NCBI GenBank assembly: GCA_020746105.1
Contig: CM036617.1
Coordinates: 140,147,845 to 140,211,844, forward strand
Direction of reading: 5' to 3'
Origin: Trogon surrucura
Lineage: Eukaryota; Chordata; Aves; Trogoniformes; Trogonidae
Length of the DNA: 64,000 bases
Position numbers and translations under genes: made by a program. The notes beneath the pieces are model-generated. The model did not search any database. It was not told where the DNA came from and was given only the letters and a program-made list of their open reading frames with translations. Below, in pieces: positions 54,101 to 64,000 of this stretch. Positions within the stretch are counted from its first letter, which is position 1. Each line of letters starts with the position of its first letter.

Positions 54101-57100
54101 AAGTCAGTCACTGAAGAGAATCAGTCTCAATGAGTAACAGAAGGTTAAAAAGCCACAGAATTTCAAAAGCCTTTCACTACAGCATGTTACCAAAATAAAC
54201 ACTTAACTCAGGAACATATGGGTTTGTTATATCTTAGCAGAACAGTTCAATTATTTGAGTTCAACTGACATTGCATTGCTGTATTATTTGCAAACTATTT
54301 TACACTGACATCAATACTGCAGCACAAATATTGTGCTCCTACAAGGCATTATAGAAACACTAATCTTTTTCTTTTTAAAATACATATGCATCTCTCTAAG
54401 ATCTAGGTGTTCTTCGTGTTGCAAAAAAGACACCTAAGCTATTAAAAAAATGTTTTTGTCTGTTATGTGTTCAATATTGGCAACAACAGTTTTACAGAAT
54501 GGATTTTTAATGTGGTAGTGACAGGGGAACAGATTGCTATGGCAACAGCAAAGATGAAAATTCTTAACCTGAATGGATAGTCACTGAAGTAATTGCAGGG
54601 TTTTTTTACCCATTCTACATCCATTTTACAACTTGAATGCTGCATTCAACCTTGAGCTTGCTTATATAAATGCCAAGCACTATATGCAACCTCCAAGTTC
54701 ATTTGACTTAAAACTTGCTGCACCTTACCTCAATAATCCAGGATAGTTGTTGCTCTCTAGCAAATCTAAACTTCTGAATGCTATTATTTTTCCATGTAGT
54801 CCACAAGTAAAAGCACTGTGTGCTTGGATATAACTTTGAGGCTCCTACAAGACACATATGCATACATATTTTTTCTTTCCTTCTAGACTTAACTTCTATA
54901 GAAATCTGTGGAAATCATTCTTCATTTTCAAAATACAAAGAAATAACTGTGCACGGTATTTCTAATAATCTCGTGGAACAATGGCATATTTCATTTTCAC
55001 ATTCAGATTGTATCCCAAAGAAACAGCACTTCAGATACATACTTTGTATAAGCAGCAATTTCACTGGAATTTCATAGAAATATAAAGATTTCTCTTCCAG
55101 CATTTAGAAGTGCTTGTTTTCTTCCACTTTCCTTCTCTTTACTCAGAATTCATTGATCGTGCTCTTGTATGCCCACTTATTTTTGTTATTAAGACAATCA
55201 GAAAAGCAACAAGTTCTGTTGCTTTATAAAAATACTGGTATTTTTGAAAGCATCCTTTCTTTGGGCACTAAAAATACCATTTAAACCAACCCTCATTATA
55301 GACAATCAATGAGGGCTGAAACTACACCAGAAGCTTTTGCACTGAAAGAGCCTACAACTGCTCTCACCGCCTGTTACAAGACTCAGTAGCAGGCTAGCAA
55401 CAAGGAGTAGGAGGCAAGGTACCACCTTAAATTCCAAATCTGCTTTGAAAACCAGGGTGTGACCAAATTCTTAATTGCTGCTGAGGTATTCATATTCATC
55501 CCTTTCAACACCATTCATCTGCAAGGAAACCCACAGTGCTATCAAAGCTCATGAGAGTATCAGAAGAGTATATGCAGAGATAAAGCAAGTAATTTTCTGC
55601 TTTTACCACGGCTTTTAGGCTATTCAGAGCACCACCTAATTTATCTTTGCTTTTACCACAGCTCTCAGAATTTTCAGACCACTATCTTTACTTCATGGCA
55701 CTTGCACATTCCCATCTGGGTAAACTCAAAAATACAAACTCTGTTTGAACACACTGTGGGTGTGTATTCTAGCAAAGGAAAATAATGATGAATTAAAGTT
55801 CATGAATTTCCCTGGTTCAAAAATCCCACTGGTTACTTTCACAAGAGGATAGACAGTTGTGCCAAATACCTTGAAACACAGCTTCCATCACATTATTTAC
55901 CGGTTAAGTGTTTTTTTTAAGGCACTATTATTTTTATCAAAGGAAACAGGATTTTTCCAATCCTTAGATCACAGACTAAATTTCTCAAAATGAAAGAAGA
56001 AAAAAAAGAAAAAAGCAAGAAAAAAGTTTAGCTATGTGAACTGCATTAGCATGCACATACCTGTTCTGTGATTTGGAGCTTTATTCAGAATTCACATTCA
56101 GTTAATTAAGTCTCCACCTCCTGCACAAATGAGTATAGTCTCACTGAGTTGCAACGACAACACTCAGCAGCTGTGATCACACCTATAGTCAGTCTCTTGC
56201 TTGGCTGATTCATAGAAGATTTGCTGTTTAACTACTAAACTGTTCCAGGCTGATGTTGTTTTTAATGACTAATGTCTTCAAATTACTCTCTGTTCACAGT
56301 CTACGCAAATATTTCTGAGTAAAAAAAGGAAAAATGCATGCACAGCGTGTCGCACAAAGCAGTTTCTAGCCTCTCCCTCAAGTGAGTTCAAGCTTGAGTG
56401 AAAATCTTCAACAGAGCCCCAGCAGCCACTAAAGTATCCCTGCTCTAGCCCAGTTGCAAGACGTGGGCTTAGGGTACGGAAAGAGAAGGCAGGGGGAGGA
56501 AGAACAAAGGAGGAAGTCACCGCCATTCCTTAGCGATTTAGGAATCCTCACCTATCAGAATGGCCCATGCAGCCTGTTAGCAGCTACTGAAAAATTAAGA
56601 TTATGTTCCAAATCATTCCATTTTAGCACCCATAGGGTTCAGAGCTGCTTTTGCAGTGCTTGCATTCTTTTTTATTATGCATTCTTCAGTCACTCTGAAG
56701 AATGGAAAACATGAGGGAAGTGACAGCCTGAGACTGTCTAATTGCTCACTGCCACACAGTCTCTTTTGTCAGGCCCTGAGCTGAGCTAATTCAGCTTGCT
56801 AACCAGGATAAAGAAAGTTTTCTGCTAGTTGAATTAGCTTAGGAAAGTATCCAACAAGCCACAGAATAAAGGCAAGGGAAAAAGCAACGTTTCTTAGCTG
56901 GAAGCTGGAGGGAAGGGAAAACAAAAACCACAAAGGCAAACGAACAGAAAAATGGAACGATGGTTCCAATCTTTTTGGAGAAGGGAAGCTATTAGATCAG
57001 TTCAGCCATAATAACTGCATGTTGTTACCAAAAGTAACTTACTTGGGTAAGGAACACGTAGACTCTGCCTGAATTCCATATAAAGTGGGTATAAATATGA

Positions 57101-57131
57101 CTGGTCTTAAAATTCGACTGTTAATATAAAT

Positions 57132-57161
57132 GGGGGGGTGTGGGGTGTGGGGGGGGGGGGA
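57132..57161 (+). repeat. G-run with G-quadruplex potential
   Basis: GGGGGGG-TGT-GGGG-TGT-GGGG.. followed by a further long uninterrupted G stretch on the plus strand. It has more than four G3 runs with short loops, so it satisfies the usual quadruplex pattern. On the PHF21B transcript strand it is C-rich. Confidence 0.85.
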
Positions 57162-60100
57162 GGAAGCAATAACTTTCCCAAGAAATGTTAATTGGAATGT
57201 GCAGAACATCCCATAAGCATGTTGGGTTTTTTTGTTTGGTTCGTTGGGGTTTTTTTAGGCAGACTATTCAGCAACATTGAGCCACTTGCCCACCAACAAA
57301 ACCCAGTGGAAAACACTGCTTTAGTACAGCATGGTGGAATTACCGTTGCTATTGAATTCTTAACTTTGGTATTCCATAGTTCTAGGATGGCAGCTCTGAA
57401 AAATCATTGCCGATACTGCTATGTAGATGCCTTCCTCTAATTAAAAAAAATAATGAAATACGGCAGCACCTTATTTAGTTTTGGAGGGTGATAAACTCTA
57501 CAGTATTCACTTACAAATGTAATTGATTCTTTGATGATCCAAATAAAAATGCTGATCCTTTATGTTGACTTATTCAGACAGTAAAAGGATTTGGCAAATT
57601 TATGCTTACAGAAATTCATAAATATATACATAAGCTACATATATACACACTATTATGTATGTGAATACACAAACACACACTTCAGAACACACAATAATAT
57701 ATGTTACATATAATATCCTTTCAGAGTTGTAAAAGTACCAAAGTTTCCCTACAATGACAAAGCCAGGAAACTTTAGAGTTAGTAGAAAAATGTCTTCTTC
57801 TTCCTGAGACACTGCATTAATGTTAGTGCTAGCAGAACTGGCCATGTAAAGTTAGTAAAGTTTCCTTTGTTTCTGAGCCTAGAAATTTTATCTGTTTCTG
57901 GAGTGCAGAAATTGTAAGAAGAAAACCAGAAAAAAAATAATCTAACCACAACTCTGGTCTACTATCTAGCTCATGTGACTTTTTCTGGCTCCTACTTAGG
58001 GTGTTTCATCCTGCTGGTCCCAGATAAAGCTGGATACTGGGACATCTTCCAAGGTCCCAGCAGACTGAGTTTCAGAAAAGGCCGCAATGTGCTTGTGTCT
58101 AACCTAGCTCCAGCTAAGGAGTCCAAAACCACTTTCTCATCCTCTCCCTCTTCACCCCTGAACTGCTGTCAATCCTTAAAGACAGTAAAATCCTTATGTG
58201 CTTCAGATTTAACCATTAGTATTCTCTGGACACCTGAAGGTTTGCTTCTTGGCAAGCCTGGGAACACCACCTTTGAGGTGTCAACAACTCAGTACCTAGA
58301 ACTGAACTCACAAACACATGAAGGTATGGCACAGTGCAGTGTCCAACTCTTAGGTGCAGTTCTTCATTTCCATGTATCAGGTATCCAAAGAGTATGATGG
58401 GGCACCTTGGGAAGAAATTTACAAATCAGCACCATAGGGCAGAACACAGATGTCTACACAGATGTGTTCAATAGGAGTGTTCCACTGTGTTACTGAATCC
58501 AAACCTTGATACTTTGCTCTGAAAGGAGACTTGCTTCTTTCCCACTGGGATTCACCTCCTCAAGCCCCATTCTGGAGACTAATCAGTGTTTCAAACACTT
58601 CCATTCAAAACACACTCCAAGAAAGCTCTGCTTTCCTTTCGTCCTCCTTCCTATCTTTCCCTTCAACCAGTTTCTCTGGAGTTCAATAATCTACCCCTGA
58701 GAAGGAAGATTTCAGTTTCTACATTCACACATGGCTCTGTAAGCCATTTAACTATCTGAACATATTTGGGAGAAAGACTCTGCTTCTGAGCTTTTCTGCT
58801 AGATTAGTCAGTGAGAGAAGAAAGGATGCAGCAGTCTCACAGCCCAGTGGTTAGAGAATACCTGGACAAAAAGACAACCAACAATTCTAATCAATGCCTT
58901 GTTAGTGAACACTGTTAATAGGACAGCAGTCCTCACAGTGCCCCGATACAAACATTTTGGTGCACACGCAATATAACTAGCAAAACTGGAGGCATTTATG
59001 TATTTCACCTGGGTCCAGACTTGATAGCTACTAGGCAAGAGTTTGAGGATTTAAGTTTTGAACTCTGGACGGCTAGGTGTTCTTCCACACTGAAGTGCTT
59101 CCAAAAATTTAGTCTAAATCTCTTTTGCTAGAAATAAAAGACAAAGGGAGAAAATATAGTCCATGTTTTCAGCTAGCATACTTTGCAAATTAGACAGCAC
59201 AACCATTAGGTCTTCATGAAAGCAGAACCATAAACCTTTACGAGTCTTAACTCAGTTCAACAAAGGTCTGTGCACCTATCTATATGGAGATCATTGCAGA
59301 GATCAGGATTTCAACTAAGCCATTCACAGAGCTAGAAGTGGAAAATCTGGGGTTTTGGGGGTTGGTTTGTTTCTTTGTTTTTAAATTGGACAATGGCATC
59401 TTAAATCCAAACTAGTTGCCAGGGAGATACAAAGAGAACTTTACTTCCTGACATTTCTATTAATTTTTTAGACTGACAAGCTCTTACTCAAACAGAGTTT
59501 TTTATATCATGCCATGGACCCAAAAAGCAAAATGTTGGCAAGGGATGCTGATCAGGTCTTCAGTTGTCCTCTGCTTGCAGACATGAAAGTTTTGTAGAGT
59601 CTACACCCTCACACTGTAAATTGAAAAAAAATAAGAATTAGGATGAAGAGGTCACAAAGATTTTCTTTCTAATTAAAAGTTCCTTTTCAAAGAAAATGTA
59701 GCAATAAAAATACTAAACCTATCGTGCTGTTATTAGAAAAAATTGTTAAGAGACATGCTACTGATGTGATCTTGGGGAATGAATCTAGCTTCACTTGACT
59801 TCATTGGAGATATTCCAAATTCACACATTTGAAAGTGATCACAAAATGAGTAGTATTTTGTTATTAAGAAGACTTATAAACTTACAGTTATTGAAAACCA
59901 TCATATATCAGGACATTGGCTGATTCTGGTTCTATGTAATAACTTCTAAATTCAGAAACAATTTCTGGACTCCAGCTAGAGCAACTAGAGTTTAAGCTCA
60001 TATTCCCCAAGAATTGAAAACAAACTGTAAACACTTCGAGCCATCATAGTGACGTTTCAAAGCCACTTACTCTGGCTTTAAAGCCCACATTAAGAATACA

Positions 60101-61980
60101 GACATAACAGAAACATGAAGCTTTTTATCTGCTCATACTTATTAGAGAGGTTGGACTTTTCCAGCAATACTAACAAATGCAGTGTCTAAATTTCTGTATA
60201 ACAAGTAGCATTAAAAAGTGATACAAGCCAACAGAACACAGATTATTGGTTTATATTCTGAAAAAAACAAGTGCAGGGGAAAATGAATATAGTAATGTTT
60301 CACTCCAAAGAAAACATGGTGAAATCAGTGAATAGGGTGGTGGGATTTTACTAGAGCAAATGTTAATTAATTACCACACACAGTCTTCTAAAATCATACC
60401 CCGTAGTATCCCTGCCAAATTTCTACAATATTCTTACCACTATTATGCTAAAATACCTGTCTTTTAAAAATATTTTAGTGTAGTGATTCTTCAAAGAAAA
60501 ATGAATATTACATTCAGTTAAACAAGGGTGACTTGTGTTTTTATTTTGCACCCATAAGGACAGTAAATATTTAAGGTAATACCCTTAAATCATCATTACC
60601 ACTTCAGCAAACTACAGGAAACACAATGTTACTTAAATCTTATCAAAGCTGTCATGCACTTTCAGGTATTACCTATTCAATCACAGCTAGTTCAGTGATC
60701 TTGTAGGTAAAAATGAACTTATTTCCAACCCAGCCAGTCTCACTGTTTGATTCAGTGAGGGATGCAACAGTCAAATTGTTTGTAATATCACAATCCATCA
60801 CTATATGTGCAAATTTGATGACACAGTCATTGAACTGGAGTCTTAATAAAATCACACAAGAGAAACAGGCTAAACAGAGGTCTATAATAAGGATCTCACT
60901 GAGAAAAAAAAAACAAAAAACAGTTGTACCCATTAACTAAACGTCTCGTACAAAAGCTGTGGGGACATGTTCGTGCTTTCACTGATCAAATCTCCAAGGA
61001 CAATATTTGGCCAAAAAATTAGAATAATCAGAAGGATTAAGACCTCAGCACAGAAAAGCAGGTAAATACAAATGCAGTTACAAGCACACGATTAATCTGC
61101 TGAAGACAGGTGAATTATATACATGTTAAACTCAGGGTTATGCTCAAGGGAAGGATAAACTTGAACCTGTTTTCTGAAATTATTGATACTGAAGCCTGAT
61201 TGTAAGATCAACAAAAAGAATTTTGGTTTATCTTACCTTGCCTGGTACCTGGCTTATTTTAAAAGGATCTATGTTTCAGTTTTCATAATGATAAAAATCC
61301 AAGTCCAATGCAAATCTTTCTACTCAGAGGGCAAAAACGTGACTCAAGACTACAGCGCACCTTCTACACAAGAATTATCTGCACTGAAGGAACACCAAGC
61401 CCAAGAATGATTTAAAAGCAGTCAAAGAAGAAAAAGGCTCATGATAAATAAAAGTTAGTAACTAGTCTTTTCCCACCCATACACACATATATGAGTATCA
61501 AAACCACACGATATAGCTGTTAACAGGCATCCGCCAACACTCTGTCCTTGTCACTGATGGAAATCGAAATATATCTGTCTTGCCATTCAGCTATTCTCTA
61601 AATTTAGAGATGAACAAATTTGGTTAAATTTGGATCAGATCACTTTCTGACTCACATTATCCTGCAAGTTAGCAATCCTTCACATGTCATGCAAAAAAGG
61701 CCACTGAATGTAATACATAATCTCTTACCTTTAAGAGGAACTGCACAGAGCCAAAGCAAGGAATACAAAAATATATCCTCAAACAACACGAAACCCATAC
61801 AAACAGTTCTGATACAAAGAGCAGAACAGTGCTTACATGTTGAAATATGCATCCAGGGAGCCAAACCTTTAACTAGCAGAAATTCACATAACTATCATTT
61901 TCAGCACAGATCTCTAGATTCCTAGGCACTGAGGGTCTGCCCTTCCATATAGGAATATCTTCACAGATGATAATATTTTT

Positions 61981-62003
61981 TCTCTCTCTCTCACACACAC
62001 ACA
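61981..62003 (+). repeat. (TC)n(AC)n compound microsatellite
   Basis: TCTCTCTCTCTC followed by ACACACACACA, about 23 bases. Confidence 0.9.
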
Positions 62004-62266
62004 AACACTTTTAATTGCTTATTGTGTAGCAATTTAACTTGAATTTTTATAAAATAGCTGTGATGTGAAGAAAAGATAACAACCAAACCCTAACATCAAT
62101 AAGTGCTAATAAATATTAATATAACATAAGCACCACTTTTATTGCAATGTGAAACCAGTTTATTATCCACAGATGAAATCAAATTGCTGCCTTTATTACT
62201 GTCAGGAATGACTTCTAAGATACTTCTATTTACTACTTGAGTATTCATCAGCACTCTGTATTTACA

Positions 62267-62302
62267 GTCTCTCTCTCTCTCCTCCCCTCCCTCCCTCCCC
62301 CC
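62267..62302 (+). repeat. Pure pyrimidine tract (TC)n-(CCCT)n
   Basis: TCTCTCTCTCTCTC followed by CTCCCCTCCCTCCCTCCCCCC, about 36 bases of pyrimidines only. The complement is GGGGGGAGGGAGGGAGGGG.., which has quadruplex or triplex potential and would lie on the transcript strand of PHF21B. Confidence 0.9.
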
Positions 62303-64000
62303 ATTTATACATAAAATAATTTAAGAGCAGTATTTTCTGATGCAGTTTTCCAATTAATTTAAATATAGACATAAATGCACATTATGAGATTAGTGGCAGA
62401 CCAATTGCCAAATCCTGACACAGTTACAACACCAACAGGAAATCTTATCATGCTTGTATTTGCAATATAAGCACTGAAAGAAGATAAATACAGAGTTTAC
62501 AGTCTGGTATCAAACACATTCCTGCAAATTATTCAACTACCCCACAAATTCTGTGGATAATGAAAAAAAACCACCTTTTGACGATAAATAGAACTAAGAC
62601 ATTTGGCAATATTCCAAAGCCTTTCATTTCCTAAAGTGGTGCCTTTTATTAAAGTAACAGTACATGTAGAATAAGTGGATGTTTTTATGCATCCTGTAAT
62701 TTAGAAAACCTAGGAGATGATTTCCCCACCCCTAAAGTCGATCCTCTTTCATTATCACAAACTGCACTGCAAGCTTGAATCACATAGCTCTCAAATTTTC
62801 TATCCATCCCCTCACATTCTTGCTCCCCCATTTTAAATAGAACTAACTTGAAAATTCTGACATTTTCAAGAACGTTTGCCTGGTAATTTCCGTGAGGCAC
62901 AGACAGCCTCCAATTACAATGAAAGAGCTACAGTGTATTACCATTTTTAGAGTATTCTTTAGTTTTCTGAAGTGAATCAAAGCTCTCCATGGGAGCTACT
63001 CTGATTAGCGTCAAAACAATAATGTGCTATAAACTCTCAGCATCAGAACAAGGGACTCAGAACTTTGCTTACATGGATGATATGTAAGCATGTATAAAAA
63101 TATCACAGAAACTTCCAGAAGGGGACTGCCTATATTTTAAAACTTTCCTTATTAGGAAGTTAAGATAGGTCTCAAGAAAAGGCATGAAATTCAAGCAAAT
63201 GCTTTTCCCTTCTTTAACCTGGTCTCTTTTGTTTGGTTCTCTATACATGGGCCAATCAATTACTTCTGGCTATAAGGACTTAGATATACAAACAGGCTCA
63301 GAACTCCATCGTTCTTCTGCAGTATCAGGAATCACTGACAAAACAAAAGTAGTTTTAGTTAATCTCCTTCTGCTCATGTTCTTCAATGGAGACTCTTCCC
63401 AGACGCTTGCAGGAGGAAAATCAATTCCGTAAACACTGAAGTAGCACACCCATACCTACATCCCGCTCAACACGAACCCGCAGAGGGGACACTCAGTGAC
63501 ACGAAGGTTGCGGAGTCCAGAACCGTATTATAGTCTCCAAAACTGGGGCCTGATATTGTCAGTCCCCACAGAAGCAAATATAGAAAGGTTGCTCCTAGGT
63601 TCTTACGACAAAGGAGCAGACAGTCAGTGTGAGTCCACTCTTGCTTATGCTTTCCTGCTGAGTACTCCACTGCTTTCCCTGGAAATTTTCGGCTATGTAA
63701 ACAATACCATGTTGGGCCTAATCAGGTTTTATTCAGTTCCCGAGAGTCTTTATTCAGTCTTTGATACCAGTGGGTGTTTGACCCTATTGTAGACCAAATG
63801 AAAATGCAAATTAAGAAAAGCAGAAATCCATGTACTTTAGATGTATTGACCATATACGTACGTCTGGGATATTTAAGAGGAAGCCATTTATAATCAGGAA
63901 GCATAAGTGCTTATTCTGAATCTGACATTTAAATATCCCATCAGCAGCAACCAGCATTGCAAAATGGTTTAATTAACCTGAAAGGATGTAATTTTATGCT

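Larger units (their letters stand above)
48123..64000 (-). other. Probable PHF21B intron 1 (part), no exon found
   Basis: The acceptor at 48124-48123 shows that transcript lies upstream. I looked for the expected first coding segment (MELQ..., DLKKQLHERQPR in mammals) on the minus strand and did not find it, so the stretch is taken as intron continuing past the window. It holds the G-run at 57132-57161, TA/CA-rich sequence at about 57618-57715 and pyrimidine tracts near 61981 and 62267. Open frames here show no recognisable protein. Confidence 0.65.

Noticed and set aside
57975-58397. 140-codon open frame on the plus strand
   Set aside because: Long for A/T-rich DNA, but I recognise no motif and see no exon structure around it; kept only as a chance frame.
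1-64000. CRISPR arrays, operons, ribosome binding sites, tRNA or rRNA genes
   Set aside because: The window is vertebrate nuclear DNA. I saw no regularly spaced direct repeats, tRNA-like A/B boxes with cloverleaf, or rRNA segments.

Overview
The window is nuclear DNA of a vertebrate, almost certainly a bird: mostly A+T-rich non-coding sequence, CR1 LINE fragments ending in the typical ATTCTATG-type 3' repeat, an ERVL-like LTR fragment of avian type, and one intron-rich gene. No bacterial, organellar or viral gene layout is present. I cannot name the species.

One gene can be supported. It lies on the minus strand and I identify it as PHF21B (PHD finger protein 21B, paralogue of BHC80/PHF21A). 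Eleven coding exons were found between 48122 (5' side) and 6802 (stop codon). All have GT donors and AG acceptors, and their reading phases fit. They sum to 1,338 nt, i.e. 445 residues plus a stop. The layout is an N-terminal low-complexity region rich in Q, P, S and T, a Lys/Arg-rich middle, a C4HC3 PHD finger (exon 11632-11790) and a C-terminal coiled coil. The first coding exon, about 40 residues in mammals, and the promoter were not found and probably lie beyond 64000.

Region by region: 1 to about 4895 is probably the downstream flank, with no recognisable gene. From about 4895 to 6801 is the probable 3' UTR, ending near an AATAAA signal on the minus strand. From 6802 to 48122 are coding exons and introns. 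The introns hold five CR1 fragments, one with an open reverse-transcriptase reading frame (24960-26261), plus a MITE-like palindrome, an ERVL-like LTR fragment, a GC-rich block and an unidentified block open on both strands (18003-18688). From 48123 to 64000 is probably intron 1, with a long G-run and a purine/pyrimidine tract.

The points most worth a second look are a 23-nt microexon (13127-13149), pairs of exons that are out of phase alone but in frame together, a weak donor followed by a long U-rich tract (exon 32133-32255), the two-strand ORF block, and the uninterrupted CR1 reverse-transcriptase segment. I found no previously undescribed multi-gene system.
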